From contig DWUT01000100.1 in NCBI GenBank assembly GCA_019120615.1, positions 1-50,932 on the forward strand: a stretch of DNA of 50,932 bases, in the 5' to 3' direction. The notes beneath the pieces were generated by a model. It saw only the letters and a program-made list of their open reading frames with translations, was not told the origin of the DNA and did not search any database. The stretch comes from Candidatus Mediterraneibacter norfolkensis (GTDB lineage: Bacteria > Bacillota > Clostridia > Lachnospirales > Lachnospiraceae). This document shows, one piece after another, positions 26,686 through 35,504 of this stretch. Position 1 is the first letter of the stretch; every line of letters begins with the position of its first letter. A program made the translations under genes and the position numbers.

Positions 26686-27501
26686 CTAAAGCTTTCGAAA
26701 AACTGGTTTTCTCCTCTCAAATACCGTGTAATATCGGAAACCGCATTCTTTCAGTATCTCCTCCGCCTTGTCAAAATCATAGGCGATATGCTCCGGCTTG
26801 TGGGCGTCAGCGCCCACTGTAATGATCTCTCCGCCCAGCTCATGATACCGTTTTATTATGTCAGGGTGGGGATTGCAGAACCCAAGTCCGTATTTGAATC
26901 CTCCGGTATTCAGTTCGATTCCTTTCCCCATCTCGATGACTTTCTTCAGGACCGCATCAATCTCATCCGCAAACTTCCGGTAAGAATAATGCTTTTCCTT
27001 CTCTCTTCCGTAGCGCACCACATAGTCGATATGCCCCAGAACATCGAAATCTTTGATGGCTTCCAGATCCGTCAGGGTCTCCCGGAACGTCTCCGCATAT
27101 GCCTCCTCATCCGTCCTCCCCTCAAAGAGTTCTCCATAATAGGGGTCAAGACCGTGTACAAGGTGGACCGAACCAATGACAAAGTCAAAAGGATACTTCT
27201 CTGTCAGTCCCCTGTAAAAACCGCCCAGATGGGGCTGCAGTCCGATCTCGATCCCGGTACGGATCGTGATTCGGTCCCTGTACTCCTCTTTTAGTCCGGC
27301 AAGCGTCCGGCAGTATTCCTCCGGGTCAAAGACAAATGGGATTCCTTCGATGTCCGGCACTTCCGGGTAATCTTTGTCGTAGTGATCCGTAAGACAGATT
27401 TCACGTAGTCCTTTCTGTATTGAGCCCTCGATCATGCTCCTTACCGGGGCTTCACTGTCTGATGAAAATTCTGTATGCATGTGGCAGTCGCTCTGTATCA
27501 T
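26686..27501 (-). CDS. Histidinol-phosphatase, PHP family (HisJ/HisK-like)
   Basis: About 271 aa. PHP-domain metal ligands are visible in SDCHMHTEFSSDS, LTDHYDKDY, RTGIEIGLQP, IGSVHLVHGLDPYYG, VLGHIDYVVRYG, IELNTGG and VGADAHKPEHI, giving the full set of a PHP phosphoesterase. The order and length match histidinol-phosphatase of Firmicutes, but no other his gene is nearby and paralogues with other substrates exist. GGGAGG precedes the ATG at 27501. It follows another PHP gene by 31 nt and is likely co-transcribed with it. Confidence 0.75.
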   Translation of the reverse strand: MIQSDCHMHTEFSSDSEAPVRSMIEGSIQKGLREICLTDHYDKDYPEVPDIEGIPFVFDPEEYCRTLAGLKEEYRDRITIRTGIEIGLQPHLGGFYRGLTEKYPFDFVIGSVHLVHGLDPYYGELFEGRTDEEAYAETFRETLTDLEAIKDFDVLGHIDYVVRYGREKEKHYSYRKFADEIDAVLKKVIEMGKGIELNTGGFKYGLGFCNPHPDIIKRYHELGGEIITVGADAHKPEHIAYDFDKAEEILKECGFRYYTVFERRKPVFRKL

Positions 27502-27532
27502 ATCGTTTCCTCCCGTTTTCATTCCTTTTCTA

Positions 27533-28537
27533 TTATAACAGAGGACTCCTCAGAAAAACAGGATTGCTCCATGCGGTTTTTCCATTTTTATCTGTACATT
27601 TTACCCGCACATATGTCTCGTGGCCTTTAAGTTCATACTCTCCATGATCGATCGTCTCATCGCAGGAACCACACACACAGGAAGTTCCGTCATTGATGTC
27701 ATTACCTGCTATAAAGTCGATCCGATAAACATCGCTGCATTTCACATATGCCACTCCGCCGCGGATCCCCCAGTCATAGATCTCCGGCCCCGATGACGAA
27801 TAATAATTTCCGGAAAGCATATTCTGAACGATGTCCTCATGCGTCAGCTTTTCCGCCTTTACAACGATCCATCCTCCACAGGCGTCGTCAAACAGCCCCT
27901 CGTTATGGTTGTCATCTGACGCAAATCCGAAAACCTTTTTTCCTTCGCGCAGCATCACATCCCAGTATGTCTCGTCATACCCTGTGTTGCTCTCATTCAC
28001 TGTATTATAGTTAAAGATCTCCAGCGCCCAGATTCCTTTTGTGTTGATAAACTCCGATTCTCTCACCCGTGACCAGATCGGATGATTGTAAGTTGCTATC
28101 ATTCCCCTCTTTAGCATTTCGTCTGCAAGCTCCTGTGCCACAGCCGCGCCGTCCCACTCTCCGTAATATTTCAGCACCGGATGGAGCTCATTGTGCTCAT
28201 ATAACGGCATGGAGGCATTCCTTACCATTTCCTCCGTTCCCAGTATCCCGTGGATATGGTGTACTTTCTTTTTGCGTCCTGAACCGTCTCCCTCATAAAG
28301 GACTGCGGACGCCTCCAGTCCGGGAAGTATAATAAATTCCTCACAGTCAAACTGTTCCCTATAATCCGTATATTTGTCATGCTCTGAAAAACACAGAAAA
28401 TGGTACCCGTGTTTCCTGAACAGTTTTACCGCTTCCTCCGGAGTAAGTCTTCCGTCAGAATTCACCGTATGGCTGTGCAGATTGCCTTTATACCAGCTCC
28501 CTTTTTCCGAAAATCCCCGAATCGTCATCTTCTCCAT
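27533..28537 (-). CDS. PHP-domain phosphoesterase
   Basis: 334 aa. The N-terminal PHP domain (about 15-225) has GNLHSHTVNSDGRLTPEEAV, CFSEHDKYTDY, LPGLEAS, YNHPIWSR, LEIFNYN and FASDDNHNE, the usual metal-ligand positions. A C-terminal beta-rich region (about 235-334) may bind the substrate. AGGAGG lies 4 nt before the ATG. It lies directly after the ABC importer genes on the same strand, so it may act on the imported compound or a phosphorylated product; this is inference. Confidence 0.8.
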   Translation of the reverse strand: MEKMTIRGFSEKGSWYKGNLHSHTVNSDGRLTPEEAVKLFRKHGYHFLCFSEHDKYTDYREQFDCEEFIILPGLEASAVLYEGDGSGRKKKVHHIHGILGTEEMVRNASMPLYEHNELHPVLKYYGEWDGAAVAQELADEMLKRGMIATYNHPIWSRVRESEFINTKGIWALEIFNYNTVNESNTGYDETYWDVMLREGKKVFGFASDDNHNEGLFDDACGGWIVVKAEKLTHEDIVQNMLSGNYYSSSGPEIYDWGIRGGVAYVKCSDVYRIDFIAGNDINDGTSCVCGSCDETIDHGEYELKGHETYVRVKCTDKNGKTAWSNPVFLRSPLL

Positions 28538-28656
28538 TTTCCCTCCTGCTGATGCGGGACGTGGCAGAACTCATTTCCACTGCGTCCCAGATCAAATTTT
28601 CCTGTATTCCTGTTTGTCTTTTTCTATGTTCCGATTCTCTCCTGATCTCAATCCGC

Positions 28657-29661
28657 TTACAGCCGTACGCAGTTGTGATCAGAAACACCGATATTGAGTC
28701 TGTCCCCAATATTATACATTGATATGCTTCTGAAAAGAACATCTGCGTATACTTCTACGTCGTTTATATTGATCGTATAACGCAGCACATTCCCCCGGGG
28801 AACCGAATCCGTGATAACCCCCTGCATACAGTAGTCTTCTGTTGTGATCTCGTTTCTTGACAGGAAAAATGTCTCCGGGCGTATCGCAATCTGCCCATCC
28901 TTCCATTTCTTCCCCGTTATAAGTTCCATTGCCCGGGAGTCAAGGATATTGTAGTTTCCGATAAAACCTGCCGCAAACGACGTCACCGGTTTTGTATAAA
29001 CCTCCACAGGACTTCCGGACTGCTCAATCTTTCCTTCATGGAACAGATGGATCACATCTGACATAACCATTGCCTCATCCTGATCGTGTGTTACAAACAC
29101 AGATGTAAACCCTAATTCTTTATGTATCCTGCGAATACTTGTCTGAAGAGATTTCCTCAGTTTTGCGTCGATCGCGCTCAAAGGCTCATCCAGAAGAAGA
29201 ACCTTTGGCTGCATTACGATCCCTCTTGCAAGGGCAACTCTCTGCTGCTGACCTCCGGAAAGATTAGCGGGATATTCCTTTTCTTTTCCTTTCAGTTCCA
29301 CCATATCAATCGCATCTTTCACACGTCTGCTGATTTCTGAATTATCCAGCTTCTGGAGTTTCAGACCGAAAGACAGGTTCTCTTCCACCGTCATATTCGG
29401 AAAGAGACTGTACTGCTGAAATACCATTCCTATGTTGCGGTCTTTGGGATCCTTGTTTGTTATATCCTCTCCATCCAGCATGATCTGCCCGCCGGAAATC
29501 TGTTCCAGACCCGCAAGACAGCGGAGCAGCGTACTCTTTCCGCACCCCGAAGGTCCAAGCAGCGTGACAAAGTCTCCTTTGTTTATTTCCAGGTTGATCC
29601 CCTTTAAAACGTGATTATCACCATAGTACTTATCAATATTTTTAAATTCTATATAAGCCAT
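28657..29661 (-). CDS. ABC importer ATP-binding protein (PotA/FbpC/PhnT type)
   Basis: 334 aa. The nucleotide-binding domain has Walker A GPSGCGKST, Q-loop FQQYSLFPNMTVEENLSFGL, signature LSGGQQQRVALARG, Walker B VLLLDEPLSAIDAKLR and the H-loop VTHDQDEA. The C-terminal 100 residues form a TOBE-like regulatory domain. It energises the two permeases encoded just upstream. The substrate class (polyamine, iron or 2-aminoethylphosphonate) cannot be decided from the ATPase. Confidence 0.93.
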   Translation of the reverse strand: MAYIEFKNIDKYYGDNHVLKGINLEINKGDFVTLLGPSGCGKSTLLRCLAGLEQISGGQIMLDGEDITNKDPKDRNIGMVFQQYSLFPNMTVEENLSFGLKLQKLDNSEISRRVKDAIDMVELKGKEKEYPANLSGGQQQRVALARGIVMQPKVLLLDEPLSAIDAKLRKSLQTSIRRIHKELGFTSVFVTHDQDEAMVMSDVIHLFHEGKIEQSGSPVEVYTKPVTSFAAGFIGNYNILDSRAMELITGKKWKDGQIAIRPETFFLSRNEITTEDYCMQGVITDSVPRGNVLRYTININDVEVYADVLFRSISMYNIGDRLNIGVSDHNCVRL

Positions 29662-29666
29662 TTTCT

Positions 29667-30473
29667 CTACCTATCCTTTCCGTCTTTTCCCCTCGACTGC
29701 AGGAAAAAGGCGCACGCCGAGATGATCAGTGTTACAAGAAACAGTATAACAATAACCGCGCAGGTTCTCTGTCCGGACTTTTTCATAACATCGTACAGAT
29801 ACATCTGAGCTGTCATAAAGCGCCCTCCTGCCAGCGTGTTAATAATAACAAAATCGCCAAATACGATCGCCATGGCAAGCATGACAGAAACGGTAACTCC
29901 GCTCATAATATTGGGAATTACAACACGAAAAAAGGCATAGAACCTGCTGGCGCCCAGCATTTGAGCCGCCTCAATCAGGCGGGACGCACCGACTCCGTTC
30001 AGGTTATTGCGTATTCCCTGATAGACATAAGGCAGTATCACTACCATATAAGTTGCGATCAGCATAAACATTCTGTCCCCAAAAGGTTCCGGGGCACCGC
30101 TGTACAGCGACAGCACACAGATCGGAAGAATCACTCCCTGTATGGCGTATGGAATCGTACACAGGATCTGGATCATTTTATCCCACTCCGGATGATATAC
30201 GCCTACAACATACATTGCCAGAAGTACAAATACTGTACAAAGTATAATCGGCACAATAGAAATGATGACAGTCCTCCCCACCGCCTTCCAGAACAGCGGA
30301 TCCGTAAAAAGCTCAGTATAAGCGCTCAGTGTAAATCCCCCAGGCACCACATCAATCCATTCCCGAAAGAGCGAATAGATCAGAGTCATTACCAGAGGAA
30401 GAAGCAGGTACGCTATTATTACCACGATCGCGATCTTTGCTCCGATATGTTTCTTGTTCTTCTGTGCGTTCAT
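29667..30473 (-). CDS. ABC importer permease 2 (PotC type)
   Basis: 268 aa with six membrane helices. The cytoplasmic coupling motif for the ATPase is present as EAAQMLGASRFYAFFRVVIPNIMSG. The gene overlaps the preceding permease by 1 bp and precedes the ATPase by 5 bp. It pairs with permease 1 to form the channel. Confidence 0.92.
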   Translation of the reverse strand: MNAQKNKKHIGAKIAIVVIIAYLLLPLVMTLIYSLFREWIDVVPGGFTLSAYTELFTDPLFWKAVGRTVIISIVPIILCTVFVLLAMYVVGVYHPEWDKMIQILCTIPYAIQGVILPICVLSLYSGAPEPFGDRMFMLIATYMVVILPYVYQGIRNNLNGVGASRLIEAAQMLGASRFYAFFRVVIPNIMSGVTVSVMLAMAIVFGDFVIINTLAGGRFMTAQMYLYDVMKKSGQRTCAVIVILFLVTLIISACAFFLQSRGKDGKDR

Positions 30474-31318
30474 CAGCGGCTTCCCCCTTTCTTTGGCGTC
30501 ATTTTATTCTGTACACCTATGGCAAGTACCATAAATACCATCATAACTACCGCAATAGCGCTTCCAAACTCCGGTCTCTGGATAATGTCTCCGACAAACT
30601 GTTCGGAGAGACGTATCGGTAAAAGAGAGACATTGTTCATCAGCAGCGCATACGCAGTAGCATATGCCGCAAGCGCATTTGCAAACAAGACAGAAAATGT
30701 CCCCAGGATACTCGGCATCAAAACAGGTATCCCTACTTTTCTCCAGAATGTCATCGAACTGCCCCCGAGAAGCGCAACTGCTTCCTTCCATTCTTTCCGT
30801 ATCGAATCAAATGCCGGGATCAGGAGCAGTGTGGAAAGCGGTATCTGGAAATATACATAGATCAGAATCAGCCCCCATACAGAATAAAGCGGGAATTCCG
30901 CCAGAAACTCGATCCCGTAATTCGCTCCGATCATTGTCATTACTCCGATGTTCCCGAACATGATGATATATGCGAATGCAAGCGGCACTCCCGAGAAATT
31001 TGACACCATGTTCAGGATACTCATAAATACGGTCTTCAGTCTGCCGTGTTCCTCATGGACTGCCTTTGCCCCTATAAAAGCTACGCTCAGACCGATAACA
31101 GAGGAAAGGATCGAGATCAGCAGACTGTTGATGATCGCCTGCTGATATAATTTCCCCGTAAAAATATTGATATAGTTTTCAAGTGTAAAACCGATCTCTC
31201 CCCCTTCCGGGAAAAAGCTTCTGACGACTGTGTAGATCACCGGGATGATCTCAAAAAGAATACACAGGAGAAGAAATGGTGCCAGCGCCAGTAAGTAAGT
31301 TTTCTTTTGTCCTTTCAT
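30473..31318 (-). CDS. ABC importer permease 1 (PotB type)
   Basis: 281 aa with six membrane helices. The coupling loop reads KEAVALLGGSSMTFWRKVGIPVLMPSILG. It begins 68 nt after the binding-protein gene; the intervening sequence includes a small stem-loop. Its last base is shared with the start of permease 2. Confidence 0.92.
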   Translation of the reverse strand: MKGQKKTYLLALAPFLLLCILFEIIPVIYTVVRSFFPEGGEIGFTLENYINIFTGKLYQQAIINSLLISILSSVIGLSVAFIGAKAVHEEHGRLKTVFMSILNMVSNFSGVPLAFAYIIMFGNIGVMTMIGANYGIEFLAEFPLYSVWGLILIYVYFQIPLSTLLLIPAFDSIRKEWKEAVALLGGSSMTFWRKVGIPVLMPSILGTFSVLFANALAAYATAYALLMNNVSLLPIRLSEQFVGDIIQRPEFGSAIAVVMMVFMVLAIGVQNKMTPKKGGSR

Positions 31319-31344
31319 ATCAACCTCACCTTTACATAAAGAGA

Positions 31345-31362
31345 GCCGCTGTTTTCAGCAGC
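31345..31362 (-). other. Stem-loop between binding-protein and permease genes
   Basis: On the minus strand GCTGCTG-AAAA-CAGCGGC can form a 7-bp hairpin with one wobble pair. Such hairpins often lower expression of permeases relative to the binding protein; no T-tract follows. Confidence 0.35.
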
Positions 31363-31386
31363 AGCCCTGTCATTTCCTGATTTTAA

Positions 31387-32487
31387 TCATTGTGCGTAAG
31401 CTACGACCTCTTCCTGCCATAATGTTCCAATCGTCGTTGCCGTCTCATCCCATGCATCCTGGTCTTCTACCATTCTCGCATTTACATACTGGCTGTCATC
31501 CAGAAGTTTAGAATCAACATCTTCCGGAAGCTCTACATCTTCCCTAATCGGTGTGGCATATCCCTTTGCAAGATTAATCTGCCCCTCATCGCTTAAGATG
31601 TACTCTCTGGCCAGAGCCGCAGCACACGGATGCTTGGAATATTTGTTAATAATCGTCGCATATCCGGTCTGGATAGATGCTTCAGATGGAATGAATACAG
31701 AGAAGTCGGCATCGGGATTATTCTCAACAAACTGTTCTCTATACCCCAGAGCGTTGAAATCCCAGAGGAATGCCACGCCAACTTCACCTCTTTCTATACG
31801 TGCCTGCGTGAATTCCCCAAGATCAAGCCTTCCCTGTTCCGCAATCTGTCTGAAGTAATCCAGTCCCGGCTGGATATTGCTCTCATCTCCGCCGTAGGCG
31901 ATCGCCGCAGCGAGTACTGCATACTGCGCCTGCGTTGCCGCCTGAACATCCCCAACCGCAACCATATAATCTCCATTCAGGATATCTTCAAAGGAAGTCG
32001 GTGTATCCTTCACAATCTTGTTGTTCACGATAACAGACATTGTTCCATAATATCCTATGATCCAATCCCCGTCATCATCCTTCGCCCAATCCGGAATCGA
32101 ATCCCAGTAGCTTGTCTTGTAAGGCATAGTAACCCCCCGCTCTTCAGCTACCGGCCCAAACGCCTGTCCGACGTCTCCAATGTCCTTTGTCGCGTCTTCA
32201 CCTTCCGTTTCAAACAGCGAGATCTCTTCTGCGGACGACATATCTGTATCAACATGAGAAATTCCATACAGATCAGTGTACTCCTGCCATGTTTCTCCCC
32301 AGTTCGCCCAGGTATCCGGCATTGCCGCAGACTCAAGTTCACCTTCTTCTTTGGCCTGAGTTTCGATTTCTTCCAATGTCATGCTGTTTAAGCCAACAGT
32401 CTCAGCCGCTTCAGCAGAGCCGCATCCCGCCGCCAGTGAAGCTGTCATGCATACAAGAAGCAGTGTGCTTATAATTCTTCTTTTCAT
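31387..32487 (-). CDS. Substrate-binding lipoprotein of ABC importer
   Basis: 366 aa. An N-terminal signal peptide ends in a lipobox LAAGC (Cys about residue 22), so the mature protein is anchored to the outer face of the membrane. The rest resembles type 2 periplasmic binding proteins of the iron/polyamine/2-aminoethylphosphonate group (IIGYYGTMSVIVNNKIV, PTSFEDILNGDYMVAVGD, KGYATPIREDVELP). It is highly acidic. It is the first gene of the importer operon, with a promoter directly upstream. The ligand is unknown. Confidence 0.9.
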   Translation of the reverse strand: MKRRIISTLLLVCMTASLAAGCGSAEAAETVGLNSMTLEEIETQAKEEGELESAAMPDTWANWGETWQEYTDLYGISHVDTDMSSAEEISLFETEGEDATKDIGDVGQAFGPVAEERGVTMPYKTSYWDSIPDWAKDDDGDWIIGYYGTMSVIVNNKIVKDTPTSFEDILNGDYMVAVGDVQAATQAQYAVLAAAIAYGGDESNIQPGLDYFRQIAEQGRLDLGEFTQARIERGEVGVAFLWDFNALGYREQFVENNPDADFSVFIPSEASIQTGYATIINKYSKHPCAAALAREYILSDEGQINLAKGYATPIREDVELPEDVDSKLLDDSQYVNARMVEDQDAWDETATTIGTLWQEEVVAYAQ

Positions 32488-32536
32488 CGCTTCCTCCCTT
32501 TACTTATCATTTGTTTTTTAGTCAGCAACACTGTAC

Positions 32537-32542
32537 ATTATA
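32537..32542 (-). promoter_or_regulatory. -10 element of the ABC importer operon
   Basis: A perfect TATAAT on the minus strand lies about 50 nt before the binding-protein start codon. No strong -35 box sits at the standard spacing; TTGGTG lies 20 nt upstream. It suggests the importer is transcribed separately from sdaAA. Confidence 0.45.
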
Positions 32543-32580
32543 ATGAATTCCTGTAAAACACTCACCAATAAAATGTTAAG

Positions 32581-33447
32581 TTATTGTAATCTTTTCCAGA
32601 TTCTTTTCCCTTCTGGTGTACCAGCCAATCCGCCTTCTCCTGTTTCTTTCAAAGAGACATGCATACTTTTGCCCACTTCCCTCATAGCGTCGATCACCTG
32701 ATCCGCAGGAATCCTGCTCTCGATTCCCGCAAGCGCCATATCCGCACATGACATCGCATTCACGGCCCCTATCACATTTCTCTTAATGCAGGGTACCTCT
32801 ACTAATCCTGCAACCGGATCACAGACAAGTCCCAGCAGGTTTTTCAATGCCATAGCCGCGGCATTTACGATCTGCTCCGGTTCTCCTCCTCTTACACTTA
32901 CAAGAGCGCCTGCCGCCATCGCTGACGCAGAACCGATCTCCGCCTGACATCCTCCTGCCGCTCCTGATATAAATGCTCTCGAGGCAATAACCTGCCCGAT
33001 TCCCGCCGACGTGTATAAAGCCTCCAGTATTTTATCTTCGGAGATCCCTTCCTCTCTTTCCAGGGGAATGAGCACGGCCGGAAGGACGCCGCACGCACCG
33101 GCGGTCGGCGCCGCGACAATACGGCGCATACACGCATTGGACTCTCCCATCTGAAGAGCCTGGGCGATAACTCTGGACATCCTCTCTCCACTTAGCGTAC
33201 CGCCTCTCTCTGCGTATTTCTGCATCTGTCCTCCCATACCTCCCGACAGCCCGCTGGGAGACCTGAGATTCTCATCATACTCTGCTCCCGCCCCGCGCAT
33301 AGCCCGCCACATTATTTTCATGCTGTTAAGAGACATTTCATCCGTAATATCCCTGTCTTCTATATCGGAATATAATACAGCTTTCCAAAAAGGTATTTTT
33401 TCATGTTCACATCGTAATACGATCTCTTCCAGCGAATTATAGGACAT
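32581..33447 (-). CDS. sdaAA: L-serine dehydratase, iron-sulfur-dependent, alpha subunit
   Basis: 288 aa. The SDH-alpha domain carries GLSGGMGGQM, VAAPTAGACGVLPA, SGAAGGCQAEIGSASAMAAGAL, GLVCDPVAGLVEVPCIKRN and EVGKSMHVSLKETGEGGLAGTPEG, including the Cys residues that hold the [4Fe-4S] cluster. Together with the beta subunit it deaminates L-serine to pyruvate and ammonia. Its start shares a base with the sdaAB stop (TAATG), indicating coupled translation. Confidence 0.96.
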   Translation of the reverse strand: MSYNSLEEIVLRCEHEKIPFWKAVLYSDIEDRDITDEMSLNSMKIMWRAMRGAGAEYDENLRSPSGLSGGMGGQMQKYAERGGTLSGERMSRVIAQALQMGESNACMRRIVAAPTAGACGVLPAVLIPLEREEGISEDKILEALYTSAGIGQVIASRAFISGAAGGCQAEIGSASAMAAGALVSVRGGEPEQIVNAAAMALKNLLGLVCDPVAGLVEVPCIKRNVIGAVNAMSCADMALAGIESRIPADQVIDAMREVGKSMHVSLKETGEGGLAGTPEGKRIWKRLQ

Positions 33448-34112
33448 TATTCTACCTCCCCGTTGACATATATCACTCTGCTGATCCCCTCAAGCTGTTC
33501 CAGCATAGAGATGGACTCTTTCCCGACCGGCTGATCTGTCTCGATCACCATCACAGCGCTTCCTCCCCGTTTATCCCGATGAAGGCGCAGAGCAGCGATA
33601 TTAACATTTATCCCGGATAGTATGCTGGTGACTTCTGAAACGACTCCCGGACTGTCCTGATTGCATATGATTAAGGTTGGACAGTCTCCCATAAAGCTGA
33701 CTTCCGTTCCATCCAGTTTTTCTATCATTATCCTCCCGCCTCCCAGAGAAGACGCCTGGACTGTGATCTCCCTTCCCGCATCTCCGGTCACATCAAGCAC
33801 CGCCGTGTTTGGATGAGCTTCCGGAAGTCTGACGCTTTCAAAAGAAAAGGACAGCTTCTCTTTCTCCGCCACGGCAAAACTTTCCGGGATCCTCATATCA
33901 TCCGGCTTCATCCCAAGCAGTCCCGCGATGACAGCCTTGTCTGTACCGTGCCCTTTTCCGGTTGCGGCGAAAGAACCACACAAACCAATTCTGGCATTTA
34001 CCGGTTTCTCTCCAAGCAGGGTACGGGTTATATATCCTATTTTTGCCGCTCCTGCAGTATGGGAACTGGATGGTCCTACCATGATCGGTCCCAGAATATC
34101 AAAAATTTTCAT
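33447..34112 (-). CDS. sdaAB: L-serine dehydratase, iron-sulfur-dependent, beta subunit
   Basis: 221 aa. The SDH-beta domain (FDILGPIMVGPSSSHTAGAAKIG at the N-terminus) is followed by a C-terminal ACT domain (about 148-221, TLIICNQDSPGVVSEVTSILSGINVNIAALRLHR). The ACT domain probably senses L-serine. It is the first gene of the sdaAB-sdaAA pair and lies downstream of the dapL terminator. Confidence 0.96.
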   Translation of the reverse strand: MKIFDILGPIMVGPSSSHTAGAAKIGYITRTLLGEKPVNARIGLCGSFAATGKGHGTDKAVIAGLLGMKPDDMRIPESFAVAEKEKLSFSFESVRLPEAHPNTAVLDVTGDAGREITVQASSLGGGRIMIEKLDGTEVSFMGDCPTLIICNQDSPGVVSEVTSILSGINVNIAALRLHRDKRGGSAVMVIETDQPVGKESISMLEQLEGISRVIYVNGEVE

Positions 34113-34213
34113 AGATCATTATCTCCCGTCTTTTTTTACCTATACTGTACACTATTGTTAATTATCCTACCTGAAAAATGCCTTTTTTATATCAAAGCGA
34201 GGTAAATTTCCCG

Positions 34214-34244
34214 TAAAAAAGGACATCCACATCTGTGGACATCC
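34214..34244 (-). terminator. Terminator of dapL
   Basis: On the minus strand GGATGTCCAC-AGAT-GTGGATGTCC forms a 10-bp stem with two G-U pairs, followed by TTTTTT. The plus-strand version would contain A-C mismatches, so it works only for the dapL transcript. Confidence 0.85.
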
Positions 34245-34271
34245 CTTATAATTTATATTTTAGAGTTCGGC

Positions 34272-35468
34272 CTAAAACAGCTCGTCAAATCTCCTCATGG
34301 CTTCTTTTGTGCTCTCATGCTGTCCGAACGCAGTCAGGCGGAAGAAATATTTTCCGTTCTCGCCGAATCCCGCTCCCGGTGTTCCCACTACTTCCGCATG
34401 TGTCAGAAGGTAGTCAAAGAACTCCCAGGATTCCATACCGTTCGGGCACTGGAACCAGATATAAGGTGAATTCACACCGCCTGTGAACGGAATGTTCTTC
34501 TTCTTCAGGACGTCTGCGATGATCTTCGCATTCTCTCTGTAGTAGTCGATGTTCTCCATGCACTCCGACATTCCCTCTTCTGTGAATACAACAGCGGCCG
34601 CGCGCTGAACGATATAAGGCGTTCCATTGAACTTTGTGGAGTGTCTTCTGTTCCACATTTCGTTTAAGGACATTTCTTTTCCGTTGGAAGCTGTAAATAC
34701 CAGTTCCTTCGGGATCACAGTGTAGGAGCAGCGCGTTCCGGTAAATCCTGCCGTCTTCGACAGAGAGCAGAACTCGATGGCACATTTCTTCGCACCCTCG
34801 ATCTCATAGATGCTCCTCGGAAGCTCCGGATCGGAGACAAACGCTTCATACGCCGCGTCAAACATAATGACCGCATCGTTCTTCAGCGCATAGTCAACCC
34901 AGACTTTCAGCTGCTCTTTGTTATAGCATGCTCCTGTCGGGTTGTTCGGGGAACACAGATAGATCATATCTGCCTTTACAGAATCGTCCGGCATGGGCAG
35001 GAAGTTGTTCTCCGCCGTTCCGTTCATGTAGACGATCTTTCTTCCATCCATCATATTTGTGTCCACATATACCGGGTATACCGGATCCGGCACCAGCACT
35101 ACATTGTCCTTTGCAAACAGGTCTGTGATATTTCCTGTATCACTCTTTGCTCCGTCGGAGATGAAGATCGTATCCGGATCCACATCTGCGCCGTTTCTTT
35201 TATAATAATCAGAGATGGCATTTCTGAGGAAATCATATCCTTTCTCCGGGCCATATCCTTTGAACGTCTCCGGCACTGCCTGCTCATCCACTGCCTCGTG
35301 GAGTGCAGCGATCACCTTCTTTGTCAGCGGCTTTGTCACATCGCCGATCCCGAGACGGATGATCTTGTTGTCCGGATGGGATTCCTCATATACCTTAACC
35401 CGTCTTGCGATCTCTGCAAACAGGTAGCTCTCTTCCAGGTTCTGATAGTTCTCGTTTAATTTTGGCAT
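34272..35468 (-). CDS. dapL: LL-diaminopimelate aminotransferase
   Basis: 398 aa PLP enzyme that converts tetrahydrodipicolinate directly to LL-diaminopimelate for lysine and peptidoglycan synthesis, a pathway found in many Clostridia. The PLP lysine is in EFCSLSKTAGFTGTRCSY; other family blocks are IRLGIGDVTKPL, FKGYGPEKGYDFLR, LCSPNNPTGACY, DAAYEAF and FFRLTAFG. AGGAAAGGAG precedes the ATG. Only 36 nt separate it from the MutS-like gene upstream, so the two may share a transcript. Confidence 0.96.
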   Translation of the reverse strand: MPKLNENYQNLEESYLFAEIARRVKVYEESHPDNKIIRLGIGDVTKPLTKKVIAALHEAVDEQAVPETFKGYGPEKGYDFLRNAISDYYKRNGADVDPDTIFISDGAKSDTGNITDLFAKDNVVLVPDPVYPVYVDTNMMDGRKIVYMNGTAENNFLPMPDDSVKADMIYLCSPNNPTGACYNKEQLKVWVDYALKNDAVIMFDAAYEAFVSDPELPRSIYEIEGAKKCAIEFCSLSKTAGFTGTRCSYTVIPKELVFTASNGKEMSLNEMWNRRHSTKFNGTPYIVQRAAAVVFTEEGMSECMENIDYYRENAKIIADVLKKKNIPFTGGVNSPYIWFQCPNGMESWEFFDYLLTHAEVVGTPGAGFGENGKYFFRLTAFGQHESTKEAMRRFDELF

Positions 35469-35504
35469 CGTCTTTTCTCCTTTCCTGCATTTACGTTCCC
35501 CATT

